Assembly: GCF_910591885.1 (NCBI RefSeq)
Contig: NC_063269.1
Coordinates: 5,208,001 to 5,272,000 of the forward strand
Source: Bombus terrestris
Taxonomy: Eukaryota; Arthropoda; Insecta; Hymenoptera; Apidae
Direction of reading: 5' to 3'
Length of the DNA: 64,000 nucleotides
Below the pieces are notes generated by a model. The model was not told the origin of the DNA. It worked only from the letters and a program-made list of their open reading frames with translations, and did not search any database. The position numbers were made by a program, and so were the translations under genes. This document shows, in pieces, positions 35,601-48,000 of the stretch (position 1 is the stretch's first letter; every line of letters starts with the position of its first letter).

Positions 35601-38600
35601 GTTTCTTCAACGTAAACTCGTCGGTCGGATTGGTCTTCAAAATTTATAGCAGGATAATAGTTTAATCTTTCATCTGGCAGACTGCTGCCAGTTCGATAGA
35701 ATTTCAATCACTCAATTAGACGTCAGGTTAAGCGTGGCACGTGGCAGCAACACGTGCCTCTATCGTCGTTACGAAGTGGCCACAAAATATCGAGCTAAAC
35801 AAGCACGCGCGTAAGTATCGGAGAGAAATCGTCGATCAAATACGAAACGATTCGCATCGTTTGACGCGTGTCGCGAGTAAATTGAGTAGGCGGATGGTAT
35901 CGTCTTCGATAGAGGGATCTAAATACGGGTCCAAGTCCTAATTGTAGGATAAACACTCGAGTCTGAGTGAAATATCACGTACAACGATATCGATACGTCA
36001 GTCTCTTCTCCATTTCTGCTCCTTGTTTCTATTCCCTGGGACTTGGTATCGCGTAGATCGGTGGACAAAGGTCGAATCATCGTTGGTTTCTAATATGTAG
36101 TTCTATCGATCGGTTTCTCAGCTATTTTCATTTTGATAACTTTCCAAATCGCTAGATAAGTTACCCCGACGATAAGTAGGTAGAACAGAAGAGGAAGCGA
36201 ATGAAAAAGCCATCGGTTGGTAGATGGTAACACGAAGCTTATCCGATTATTCGCTTGTCCCGGATGTGTGTTGGTATTTCGTTACTTACTTATGCTCGTC
36301 TCTGCTAGATTACCAAGTAAGAACGACTAGGACCGAAGGCCACACGCGTTTCGTTCCGTTCGTTCCGTCGAAACTTTGTGTGGTCTTCTGGAGCGCAGAT
36401 GCTCGCTTTTCGATAACCTTGCACATTTTTTCCCCGATATCGAACTTTTGTCTCGAATATGCTCCTGTTTGACGAGGATATTACGACTTCGTAGGCACGA
36501 AAGGCAAATCAGTCGAATGCGGTTATCTGCTTTATGCAGCGATTTCACGGAGGTCATGCTGTAAACGCAAAGTCGGCCAAATGTTTTCGTAACTGATGGC
36601 CTTTTAGAATTCCGTCTCTCATCGGCAGTGGCACGTGCTATCATCCCACGGTCCCCTGAATAATCCATCCCTCCGCCTACGTTCTGTGCCGTCTAGCGTC
36701 CTGTTCGCATTTTAGCTTTTAATTAATTTTCGATTCCCTTCTACGGCGTATTCACTTTCCTTCGATATTCGTCGGTCATCTCCCTTGATCGTTCATCGAT
36801 TTGGAATTTTGCTACCGTCGCATCTTGCGCTCTATGAATAGCAAAGTAACCGCTTGCTCGTGAAACGAGTTTGTCGCACTCGGCTAATTTTGATTCTCTT
36901 CCGATTTCTCGATGTTTGCGAGTAATTTATGATTCTCCGTGATCTTAACCGTCTTGACGAATGAATGGTCTCGTGGTAGCCACTTAATTTATTCAATAAT
37001 TGCGAGATTTCGTATTCGGTTCTCCGGATCGAGCGATGTAATTGATATTAATTTGCGTTTTTTAATTCGATAAGCATCCCGAAATAACAGCGTCTCGTTT
37101 TATCTTGGGTATTTATTATTCAATAACGTGCGCGCATACTCAATCTCGAGACAAACGCCTAGGGAAATTCTACGTTAAGCATAATCACGCCGCGTCCCCT
37201 AGACGCGCCATATTTCATCGCAAGCATAGTTTTAGATGGTATCGTGGATAGATAAGTAAGCACCGGTCGTGTAATTCATACGGTCGACTCACAACGTGCG
37301 TGTACTCTGTCCGAGTACGGTGAGGGTAATTCATTAAATTCACAGATTGCGATTAATTAGTAGCCTTTCGTTACTCTGTGTAATCTCTTATTAGATACGA
37401 CGCCGAACGATCGTGCTGTATGTTCGAGGAAAAGCTCGATCGATCGAAAAGCATTTTCATTCGGTACCTGACGTGTTCCGAGGATATTCCAGCGGGCGAG
37501 ACAAATTACTGTAAAATTTTGTTATCGGTTCATTGACTTCCACGGATTCCATTCCACTCGAGATCTCGAAACGCGAAACCCTGTGCCGAGGGAAGGAAGA
37601 ATCCAATAAACAGAAAACGAATTTGCTATTAGGGTGGCGTCTGATCCTGTTGTGGGCCAATGAGCCAAAGCAACCCTTGTATCAACCCCAGGTTTCGTCT
37701 CGCGCTGACGATAATAAATCGAATCATACTTCAGGACCCAGCGGGTGTTTGCTGTCCCATTAGTGCTGCTTAGCTAGCCGCTTTTCGGCAAACCGGCCTA
37801 TTCGAATTCACCATTCCTCCTGCCGAAAAACTTTCGCGTGCAATTTCGCGTTCGTGGCAGGATTTTTGTCGGCAAACAGCGAAAGATGTACAGTCGATGA
37901 AACTGTAGATCAAGCGCAATGGAGAATCTCGACGCTCGAGTTTCGAATCTGTGCTCGCGTAGAATTCAAGCAAACGAAGGGCTTTCCCTCGCGCCCACTC
38001 GACGCCGTGTAGAAGCAGGCGGAAGACCATAATCGGAATTCCATTGTCTCGTTGCTGGATAAGGGCCTGGCTTTCACATGGACCGATGTATAGCCGGCAA
38101 AGGCCGTCGTTAACGGTAGCGCTAACGCCCACTCGACAATCAAGCATCCTCTCGCTGGATCTGTTCTCCTCTCTTTCGCCAGGAGCCTCATCCCTTCGGT
38201 CCAACCTCCGTTGCTCCGATCCGCGCCGCGCCGCACACCCAACGGAACAGGAGATACGGATCATAGATTCAATGATCGCGGGCGTGTCGTGGCCATCGTT
38301 GCGACGGTAGCCAACCGGCATGGAATTTTACATTGTGCCCGGCGCAATCTTTCTCGACGATCTACCTGGCTACCACGCTGATAGCCCACTCGACCAGTTC
38401 GTTAGCCATTCGATCGCGTGTATGCATCATCGTTGGCGTCATCGTCATCATCCTTTACTTCGACGTCCTGTTGTTACATATCGTTCTTAGCTTAAAGGAA
38501 CAGTCGCAGGGTCAGCGCGAGAGATACGACCGATACAACCGATGCCCTCTTACAGCTCACGCATCACTCCCCTCTTATGATGGTTCGCTTCGCTGTGGCT

Positions 38601-41600
38601 TTTCATCGACGATGTCCTTCGCGCTTCTGTTTCTTCCGATTCTTTCCTCTCGAGTTACTTGGTCGACTCTGTTGATCGTTGCATATCCAAACACGCGTTC
38701 GTTACATAATTGTTATTTTCAACTTTGTAGAATGGTTTCGCGTTAAAGCATTTAAAGAGGAGAAATATGCAAATGTACGACGTATACAATGTCTTCCTCA
38801 CGCTTGCCTCCTCTTCTCGTCGTAAACCACTCTTCCAACTTGTTTTCGCGGTAGGAGTTGTTGCTTTTAATTCCTTTCTCTTCTTCTTCTTCTACTTCTT
38901 CTTCTTCTTCCTCCCCTTTCTTCACCTCCCTCGCGTTCTTCTCTTTGCTTGCTGATGTCTTCGATGCTTTTTCTTTTTAGGTATACGATGTCGCGACTTC
39001 GTGGTCGTTGTTCAAATTCGCCACAGTTGACTTTACACGCTGGTACGATCGCTGAGACAAAACTCGCAACTTTCGATCGAAGAATCGGTTTACGAACGAC
39101 GTTTTCAAGAACAGAGAGGCGGGAGCACGTTGTGATTCGTAGCAGAGGTTTACGAAGTCGAGTCTTAAAAAACTGAGTTTGGTCGATCGTGAGGCATCGG
39201 ACGGGGCAGCCTTTCAGGCTGGTATCTACCATTCCTTTCTCGACTTTACGATTCAACTTCCAACCGAGAGACACTGGCGAAGCGCAGTTTTCCAGCCTCT
39301 TCTTTTTATTGGTTGGAACGTTGTACGTTGGCGTGTTGGATACCATCGTTTTCAGAGAGGCAGCTGGGAACGAACCGCGACTTTGGTCCTCTGGATGGTC
39401 GTGTATTCCGGGGTGTACCCCACCCCTCCTCGGTCCCCGTTCCGCCGTCCTGACTTGTCCCCCGTCCTCCTCCCTTCGCCACCCCCTGTGACCCCCTCAT
39501 AAGCGGATTACGTGGGTCCCGGAACGAGCCAAGCGAGGCTCGATGGCACGAGGAAGGTAGAGGAGGGTGGGTCGTAGCGGGGAACTGTTCAAAATTACGC
39601 TATCGCGACCTCGCAACGCTTACACCCCTCTGTGCCACCCCCTTTTCTGTCCTCCGGCCTGCGGTACTGATGCCTTACCCTTCCCCAGTTGAACAGCCTC
39701 GCGACTCATCTTCGTCCTTTCGACAAGCGTTTCCAATCTACCTTTTTAGCGCACGATTCTCCCGATCGTGTCAAATATTTGAACTGTATGTAATATCCGC
39801 TACCGTTGCAATTGTTTGATTTCTGTTTCAGGAATGAATCAACGTAAACAACGCCGAGAAAGGACAACTTTCACGAGAGCACAATTAGATGTATTAGAAG
39901 GACTTTTTACAAAAACAAGATATCCGGACATATTTATGCGCGAAGAGGTTGCTCTAAAAATTAACTTACCTGAATCACGAGTGCAGGTAAGTTGGTTAAA
40001 TTTATTTTCCTTGTTTCCTCGTCATCGCGAGGGTTACAGGAAAACTGTGGTTGTCAGCGAACGTGGAAATCGACCTAGGCGAGTCGAGAAACTCGTCGCG
40101 ATTTATCCGTCGCGTATAGGTTACGATATCTTACGAGTCATAAGGAACAAGTACGATCTCGGTGGACGATAGCAGCGAGTAGAAGAGGAAGAGGGAACGA
40201 GAATGTTCCGTGCTTCGGCAAGCGTGGACGAGATTTAAGGTATTTACACAACGTGGCGTCGCGCACTACGCCCCTCCGGTTTCGCCATTGTCCCGGTCGT
40301 GGCTGAACATTGATAGATGTGCCGACGAGCTCGTTGACGCTTTTATTGCGGTCCTCGTAACATCTTTATTTCGTGGCGGGATATCCCGAAGTCACGATCG
40401 TGACGGGAATATTAGAGCTCGCGAATCCCCCGGCGCGTCTCTCCTCTTCTTTCCTTTCTACCGCTGAGATCGCCATACGTCGCTATATGTATCGGTGCTC
40501 TGATTTATCGCCATTGTTTAATCAGCATCGCGTATTTCTGATTCGATTGGAACGCGAACTCAGCAGAGCGTCGTAGCGTGTATCTTATAAAATATGGGGA
40601 TAGGTTACGTGTCATCGAATTCGATGGGGCGATGCGTAAAGTAATCTCGCTACACTCGGTGGTACCAACGACCGCCATCGCGAGATGTAGGACAAAGCAA
40701 GGAAATTCCGTCTAGCGGAGTTTCCACGCGAAGTTAAGCCCCTGGTGAATGAAGGCGCAACTGCACGTACGTCACGGGAGCACACGTGTGCACCATGTAC
40801 ATTGTAGAGGCGTACCCACGTGAACGAATAATATCCAAGGGGAAAAAGAGAGGTGGATAAGAGATGGAAGGGAGGAGTAGAGGTCGAGGGGTGTGTGGAT
40901 CTAAAAGTTTCCAATGGAGAAGGAGAAGGAGAAGAGAAAGAGAGAGAGAGAGAGAGAGAAACAGAGAGACAGGGATAGAGACAGAGCTCGACATGGGATA
41001 GAGGTGTATATAGGTAGAGGAACACAGAAGCACGATGTATGGAACACAACATATAGTTGATTTGTTCCTGGATTATAGCCCTTCGTTCTATCTCGCTCGC
41101 GAGTTTCTATACGCTCGACTCTGCGAGTGAACGACACAGCTGCGCGCGATGTTTGCTACGTTTGAATGCGCCAGGTCGTTCGTCCATCATTTACGATCGA
41201 GGAACGCGTCAAAACGTTATTTTCTCGGTGAAAAAGAGAAGAGCCTACGGCTCCAGAAGCGGTAGTATCCGACAGGAAAAACGATAAACTTCTATTCGCG
41301 AACAGGTTTACCTTACAAATTTATACGTATTAAATTCTGCTCGACGATAATCTTGACTATCGTAAAAAATATGTATATCCGGATCTTGAAACGGCTCGTA
41401 CGATAAATTAAAAATTTTCCTAAGCGTCGTTATCGGCGCGCACGCGAACGTTATCGAGGCAGTATTCTAGCGTTCTCGTACCCTTACGATTGGTTCGACG
41501 CGGTATCCGTGTCTTTGAACAGACGGATGGACGTTGTTTCGCGTTTCTGTTAACACGGTGTGTGTATAGGCGCGTAACAGCTTCGATATCGTATTAATAG

Positions 41601-43874
41601 CGCAAATAAGAAAATATATTCGTCATAACCAAACGTCAACGCAGCTGCTCCAGCTCGTGACCAATGGGTTGGTTTTCCGCGTTGGATGCTAACCAGATGG
41701 TGATGCAATTTACACCTAGCCGTCGATACACACAGTAGAACTGGCTGTGGTTGCCCCCTGAGGGCTTCCGGATGGCACCACGGCCTGTTGGTTGGTTTTT
41801 GGGGTAGCTGCGAGCTTCGGCCCTGTGTTGTTCCTGAGGGGGGGGGGGTGTCGTTGTGCAAACATCGAGCGATAATGGGCATTTTCTCTCTCGTTCTTCT
41901 TCCCCATCGCCCGTAGATCCATCTCTTCCTCTTCCTCGTAGGGATCATTTCTCTTACGGTTGATACGTAATATCCACGTTTCACGTGTCTCGAATCTCCG
42001 CACCCCATTTGCGAAGGATGTGCTTGCGAAACGAGGATCCGCCTATTGCCTCGACGAATGATAAAACCCGAAACAGTTTCTTTTATCGGTAACATCTCTG
42101 GCGCGTTGCGGTCGTTCGAATTTCCGATTTGTTTACGCTTCGTTAATTTTAACTTTTCAACCCTACTCGACGAAACCGAGGCCTCTATCCTTCCCTCGTT
42201 CTCAACTCAGCCAACTAACACGAAATTCATGGCGACTGGAAATCTCCTGTTCGCTTCGGCGAGTCGTGTTCTTCGCAACAACTGTTACAATGCTGTCGAT
42301 AATAACAACAATGACGGCGGGTCTTGCTTTTAAAGGCACGGGCATAGATTCATAGGATCGCACCCCTGGCCACATTGTGTGCCGGGATTATGAAGGGTGC
42401 ATGAGGGGGAGTGAAAGGGGGTCCCTGTGCGCGTACTTGCGGCCTACCGGGGGATACTTTTTGTCCGTGTTTGGAACGCGCCTATCTCTAGCTCGTGAAG
42501 AAAGAGAAAGCAAGACCTCGCTCTTTTACGAAATTTACGCACTTTTCCGATTTTATTTAAAGAATTTGCTTATTTACATGCATGCTATTACAATGTCGCG
42601 GGCACATTTTTCGCAAATTATCGGCGAATTTTTCACGATTTTTTCGCAAACCTTTCGCGAATTTTTTGCAATTTTTTCACGAATTATTCGCCAATTTTCC
42701 CACCTTCGCTAACACGATAAAAACAATTATAGTGTATTCGATACGGTTTGATTAGCGCATGCGTGTCGACAAACATCGGTAACGCGAATCTCGAGGGACA
42801 CACGTACGCAAAGCGTGAGCGTGTACACTAAAACTAGCACACGTACGTGTATAAAAGCCCTCCAACTACCCCTGCTCCAGTCCGTTGTTATTGTTGCGAT
42901 TTAATGAAATGTTACGGCCGTCCGCCCGCGATTACTTTCCCATTGCACCGATTAACTCTCCATTTGTACGGTTCCATCCCTCGTGACGGGATACCTTTTC
43001 TTTTCCATGATCCCTCGGGCGATGGTTTCTACGAAACCTTCGGAGACTCCCCACGAAAGATCTGGCTGCGTTCGTCCTTGCCACCCTTCAAAGGATGTTC
43101 GTTCGTCGACGATCTGGCGATATTTCAAAGTTTCCGAGACACTTCGTTTAACCAAATATCTATCCAAATATCTTCTACTTTGCGTAGGTATGGTTCAAGA
43201 ATCGTCGTGCGAAATGCAGACAGCAATTGCAACAGCAACAGCAGACTTCACCTTCGAAAGGATCGCCGAGATCAAATCAGAACCAAAATAATAGTAGTAA
43301 TAGTAATAAAATGCCGACAACCTCATCAGCGTCAACCAGTAGACGCTCATCGCCAGTTTCTCCACCACGCGGGAAAGAGGCACCCGGACCGAATTCGCCT
43401 CTCTTATCGACGACCTCGACGTACCCGCGTCTGGGTGTGACGCCGACCGGCGGAAGCGGAGCAAACAGCGCACTAACTACACCTTCTCCGCCGCTGACTC
43501 CAGGTTCGAGTCAGTTGCCGCCATCGTCGTATCCCCCGCCAATGAATCAACTTCATCATAGCGAATATGGTTTCGCTTGGAGTTCATCGTCACCCGGCTC
43601 GGTGAACCCGAGCCAATGTTACGCTGGGCAGACCTACAATGCCTATCAGAATCCGTATACCAGCAGCGATTACTATCCAACTCAGATCTCGCACATGCAT
43701 CACAGCCCCCAAGGAAATTATCATCCGCAATATCACCACAATATGGCATTGACGTCCTCCATGTCACACTTAACTAGTCATCATTTGAATCCAACAGGCA
43801 GTAACGACATGGCCACTTCGTCGGAGTCCGATGGTTATATACTATCTGACCAGAAGTATCAGGCGATGGTATAG
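32438..43874 (+). CDS. otd: Orthodenticle/ocelliless (Otd1, Otx-class) K50 homeodomain transcription factor
   Basis: Coding exons are 32438-32663 (exon opens at 32219), 39832-39986 and 43188-43874. Joined they give 355 residues. All junctions are GT-AG with consistent phases. The N-terminus MAGYLK resembles the MAAGFLK start of Drosophila Oc. It is followed by His-Pro-rich repeats (about residues 19-70) and FPQGMNQRKQRRERTTFTRA. The homeodomain covers about residues 82-141: RTTF, TRYPDIFMREEVALKINLPE and VWFKNRRAKC. Lys at homeodomain position 50 (residue 131) specifies TAATCC targets. Inside the domain, LEGLFTKTRYPD differs slightly from the usual LEALF-KTRYPD. After it come a short Gln run, a Ser/Asn-rich linker, TTPSPPLTP (also in fly Oc), a Tyr/Asn-rich part, and a C-terminus DGYILSDQKYQAMV like the fly DYMSPQDKYANMV. 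Otd patterns the insect head, brain, ocelli and eye, and anterior axis in several hymenopterans. The last exon ends at the TAG at 43872. Confidence 0.95.
32664..39831 (+). other. otd: First intron of otd (about 7.2 kb)
   Basis: Borders are GTTAGT and TTTCTGTTTCAG. No nested gene recognised. Noted inside: an octamer ATGCAAAT (33820-33827) next to a GAAGCCCT/AGGGCTTC inverted repeat (33841-33875), a GA-rich purine stretch around 34.34-34.38 kb, and a TTC-rich tract at about 38879-38912. Long first introns of developmental genes often house enhancers, but none can be assigned here. Confidence 0.8.
39832..39986 (+). CDS. otd: otd exon 2: most of the homeodomain
   Basis: A 155-bp exon with TTTCAG acceptor and CAG-GTAAGT donor. 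It encodes the residues from MNQRKQRRERTTF to ESRVQ, covering the N-terminal arm, helices 1 and 2 and the start of helix 3. The intron that follows splits the homeodomain between Q and V of RVQ-VWF, at positions 46/47, the ancestral site for the Otx and paired-like classes. Confidence 0.95.
39987..43187 (+). other. otd: Second intron of otd (about 3.2 kb), splitting the homeodomain
   Basis: Borders are GTAAGT and TTTGCGTAG. No nested gene recognised. It contains a purine-rich microsatellite (40918-40986), a G11 run at 41838-41848, a degenerate array of TTTTTCGCGAATT-like words at 42606-42700, and a strong TATA-like TATAAAAG at 42850-42857. Open frames on the reverse strand at 41.5-42.1 kb have no recognisable domain and are treated as chance. 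Confidence 0.8.
42606..42700. repeat. otd: Degenerate TTTTTCGCGAATT word array in otd intron 2
   Basis: About 95 bp of loosely repeated words alternating T-runs with CGCAAATT, CACGATTT, CGCGAATT and CACGAATTATTCG. Copies are too diverged to fix a single period by eye; roughly 12-18 bp fits. It may be an old satellite fragment. Confidence 0.5.
43188..43874 (+). CDS. otd: otd exon 3: recognition helix end and C-terminal half
   Basis: The exon opens VWFKNRRAKCRQQLQQQQQ, including Lys50, Asn51 and Arg53 of the homeodomain. It continues through a Ser/Asn-rich linker, a Pro/Ser/Thr-rich region with TTPSPPLTPG, then a Tyr/Asn/Gln-rich putative activation region (QTYNAYQNPYTSSDYYPT), a His-rich HHSPQGNYHPQYHHN part, and the C-terminal DQKYQAMV box shared with fly Oc. 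Confidence 0.95.
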   Translation, partial: VWFKNRRAKCRQQLQQQQQTSPSKGSPRSNQNQNNSSNSNKMPTTSSASTSRRSSPVSPPRGKEAPGPNSPLLSTTSTYPRLGVTPTGGSGANSALTTPSPPLTPGSSQLPPSSYPPPMNQLHHSEYGFAWSSSSPGSVNPSQCYAGQTYNAYQNPYTSSDYYPTQISHMHHSPQGNYHPQYHHNMALTSSMSHLTSHHLNPTGSNDMATSSESDGYILSDQKYQAMV

Positions 43875-44514
43875 CGGCCTGGCAGAAACTCTGGCATTCT
43901 TCGTCGCACTCAGGAAACTACATCTACTGGATCCTTTGCCACTTATAATTAAATCGCGAATTTTTATGCAGATATCGTGACATTTAAAGATACGCAAGGT
44001 ATATACAAGATATATACGAGACAGTTCATTTGTTGTTATTTAACGACGAAGCAAATTTCTCTCCAGGCTACAAAATAGTGTTCATTCCATATCAAAGCAT
44101 AAATTTTCATAAAGATCCACGGTCTACTAGCGATTGCTTCCGAAATACGATGATAAATCATGTCAAAGCAGTGAAACCTATTTCGGTAATGATTGACAGT
44201 GGCAGGGATCCTGTTTAGGTTCATTTTCCAGTTCGGCAAGAGAATATTCGAATAAGAATAAATTATATAGACCACTTGTTGCATAGGTAAGAAAATCAAA
44301 AAACATTGATTGTAATTACCTCTATCTTCATTAATTAATATCTTACAAGATATAATTCATATGACTGGATCTTACGATTATCGTTGCGGGAATAATGTAG
44401 GGAAGGAATAGAATAAAACGGAAAAACTCCCGATGTATTTGTCTTTTGTTATAATTCTTCGGTATTCTCTCGAACCTTCTCGAGGCTGGTGTTCCTTTTC
44501 AAGAAATGTTAGGG
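43875..44514 (+). promoter_or_regulatory. otd: otd 3' UTR region with candidate polyadenylation signals
   Basis: AATAAA occurs at 44257-44262 and again at 44412-44417, about 385 and 540 bp after the stop. Either could end the transcript. The region is AT-rich and holds no coding frame of note. Confidence 0.5.
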
Positions 44515-44581
44515 ATAGTGCCGATCATAGTGCCGATCATAGTGCCGATCATAGTGCCGATCATAGTGCCGATCATAGTGC
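44515..44581. repeat. 12-bp tandem array, five full copies
   Basis: ATAGTGCCGATC is repeated five times exactly from 44515 to 44574, with a partial sixth copy to 44581. Copies are identical, so the array is young. It lies just after the candidate otd polyadenylation sites. Confidence 0.95.
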
Positions 44582-44893
44582 AAAATAAAATTCTCGGGTA
44601 CAATTCAAATTAATATCGTAATAGACTAATTCCATGTATGGTCAGAACTAAGGGATCGATGGTAATTGATTATTACTTTCGACATTGAATTTTACCACGT
44701 GTTCGAAGACAAAAAGATGTCTAAATGATGTCTGAATGCCTAATGTCTAGATGTCTAAAATTCGTAATTTAAATTTTCAGTAGGCGATATAAATGTCTAT
44801 GAACGTTGATTTACAGCATGGTCATTTCCGTAGTGTGTATTCATTGAAGTTTTATGTTAGGAATGATTTGAATAAGGGTAGTAAGAGTATTTA

Positions 44894-45000
44894 CTCTAAT
44901 TTCGTACATCACTCATGTTCGTCATTATTAAATAAATAATTATTAAATAAATAATTATTAAATAAATAATGACGAGCATGAGTGATGTACGAAATTAGAG
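44894..45000. repeat. Near-perfect 36-bp inverted repeat with a 15-bp x3 loop
   Basis: The left arm, 44894-44929, is the reverse complement of 44965-45000, with one mismatch. The centre, 44924-44968, is three exact copies of ATTATTAAATAAATA, overlapping the inner ends of the arms. Transcribed, the element would form a hairpin of about 107 nt with a 35-nt loop. It could be a tiny fold-back element, a hairpin RNA, or a replication-generated palindrome. No target-site duplication is visible. Confidence 0.85.
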
Positions 45001-48000
45001 GGTGTTTCATTATTATTTATCTACGACATCTTTCTCGTTGTATTATATTTAACCGAATACCAGGCGATCGAGAACACAAGCACAGTAGTCCCTTGCAACT
45101 ATTTACAATCGGAAATGGAAAAGAATATCTGATCCTGATCAACTCGATTCCATTCGACGCGTGTTCTTATTTTTATCGTTCGAAGCTGAAACGAAATTCA
45201 AACGTTTTTACAATTGACGCGAGAGTGAAGTTTCCTTCCTTCCAACAAACAATTACGTTTGTTCTCTTGTATGGGTTTCCGATTAATTTAATTTCTCCTT
45301 TCACGATTATTTCATCGCCTCTAAGAATTTAATTTTCATCGTTTCGAATTATTTCCAAGATTATAATACATAAGAATCCGCAACAATGTTTCGCGTCCGA
45401 TCGCGAGATGACTATCGCAGTAGGAACATTTTTTCCAAACTTAAAAACAGTCGGGAAAAACGAAATAGTGCAATTGCGATAATTGGGAGGAGGTCGTGCG
45501 TGCTCGTTGATCTCTGGATTCATAGGGCTTATTATACGCTTATTATAATTATTCTATCCTTTTTCCATTTTTATCTCTTTCTTATTGTAATTTTTAGTAG
45601 TATTAAGGAGTGTACCGAAGCCGAAAAGGTTCGAGAGTGTTAGATAGTGTGCATACCTATCACTATCTATCTTCGTCTGTTCCATTTCGTGACAAGGGAA
45701 ACTGGTATTAAATTATAGATCGTTTCTTGCAGTTACGACCGATTTCGGTCTGGATCTGCGAGGTATTATTGTATATTCCGCGTATACAACTCTAATGTAA
45801 ACTATCGTGAGTTGAAACATAAAGTTAATTGAAATAAAAAATGAAAAAAATATGAGGTATCAGTAAATTTAAGAATAGCAAATGGCAGTGTAAGCTGTAA
45901 TTGATTATTGTGCGTATAGATTTAAGTTACTTTGTAACAATACAACGCAAGCTGTACATAATTATTAGACTTATAAGGTACATGATTATTCTATCATGTA
46001 AGAAGAGAATCTTACTACGTCAAAAAATAAATCGTCGCATATTATTAATAATTTGTTGATTTATTTAACCATGTACACGCGATAACGAACGATTGCGACC
46101 TCGTGTCACAGCGATACAATTAATCACGGTCCGACTCTAATTAACGTAACGTTTACGCGCACCGTGTGATTCGACGCGGCCCGTCTTATTTCTTTTCGAC
46201 ACAACCAGCTTATAGATCGCGAGTCAGCCTTCTATTAATCACATTGATGTGCGTAAGTTCTCGCTGCCGCGGGCTGTAATTTTGCTAATGCACTTGAAAT
46301 TAATTAACATTAAAACGGCCCCGCGTCCCATTATTCGAGTGGGCTGCCGTATCGATCGCAAACCATTAAAAGCCATTATTAATTACAGACTCGTGGTCGT
46401 CGTAATCGCGAGTGCAATTTGCGTAAACGCGTCGCATGTTCTTTCCGATGTTATCCTGTTTTCCACAAAATTAAAAAACGTTCGCACGCCGACGTAAAGT
46501 AACCAATTTATCGGCCCTCTACCCGGAAATAACGTTTCACGCGCCCAGATTACATCGAAACAGCTAATATCCGTCGGCGTTTATCCCTTATATCGGTTTA
46601 TCCTTTCTTTTCCTAACAAACTTTTTTTCGTCCTTTCGCTAAACCATCCAATCCCGTTCCGCTTATCTCAAAGTTCTTATTTCAAATCGAAAGCGGTGAC
46701 TATTCGCTGAGTAGAACGCGTAATTAGTTGTGTTACGAGAGACGGTCGATGCACGAGGTTCATCGTGGCACCGTTTATTATCGTGAAACGTCCCATATTC
46801 TCTTTGATACGATCAAGCAAAGTTCCGAGCGCGTAAGAGGGGCGAGAGATGTTAGATAGACAGGCTGATCGAGAGGTTCGCGTATGCATAGAGCTCAGAG
46901 ACGGTCCATTAAAGGATCGCAGGTGTACCAGGTTGCGTATACTACGTGGTATATACACGGCTTGGTGAAGCACACGAGCATGTTGGTCGTTAATAGAGAG
47001 AAGGGTGGCAAAAGCGGCGTATCTCATAAGTGGCCTAAACTCGGGGGACAAAGAACCCCAAGCAACCGAAGGCAGCACCAGGTCAGCCTGTGCCTGGCTA
47101 ATTGGACAGATCGCGTACCTGTCTACCTTTTGACGTCGTAATCCGCCACCCTTTCTAACTCATCAAATTAACGGGCTATAACAAATCAGCCGGTATACCT
47201 AAGTAGTAGCCCGGATCCTTTGCCCCTTTTGCACAGACTCGGTGCAAATCCTTCGCGACTTTGCTTCTAAAAGAGATTCTCGATTCATAGGCTATGCGCC
47301 CGACAGAATTACTTGCGTACTGGCTTCAAATCCACCGTGAGTTCGTTGAGCCTCTTGTGGTTGTTGGATTCCTCGTACTCCGATCCTTAGCCGAGAGTAA
47401 TACATTTACAAAACGTTTGCTTAATTTGCGCTATTTCTCCCCTTTGTGTCAGAAATCGTTCGCTAAGAAATACGGAAACGGAACAGCTGTCGAAGGGATG
47501 CAAAAGTTTTTTTAAAACGGAGACGCTACGCGAGCTTTCAGACTTATCGAACCCGCTTCTTATAAATTTTAAACGGTCAGTATAATAGTGCGGTAAACGC
47601 TATGACATCGCGTCGAACGAAAGGGATAAAAGATGAAGGAAGAAGCGTCGATGCGAAACAATTATTCGAGGTTTTCTCTGTACGGGTTAACTGACCTCCT
47701 CTAGAAGGATATTCTGGAGACATTTTAGATGGGTTTGCGGGCGTCGACCGTTCACTTTCAGTATGTTGAAGACAATGGCCTTGAACTTGGCCGAGTGCTG
47801 CGGCGAAGAGTTAAAATCGGCTTGCGTTTAGCCGGATCCCATTATAACAACTCAGAGCCGGCCGTAAGCTTCATGGCTTGGTTCTGCTCACTGTGTCACC
47901 GGGCTAAGCCCCGACTTACCTACCTATCCTTGCAAACCAACTTCTCTTACCCGTTTTCCTACAGCCTCTCTGTCTTTGTCAATTTAATATACTCTACCGA

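Noticed and set aside
41550..42095. 181-residue reverse-strand open frame in otd intron 2
   Set aside because: No recognisable domain, unusual composition and no splice or promoter context. CpG-rich sequence yields such frames often here.
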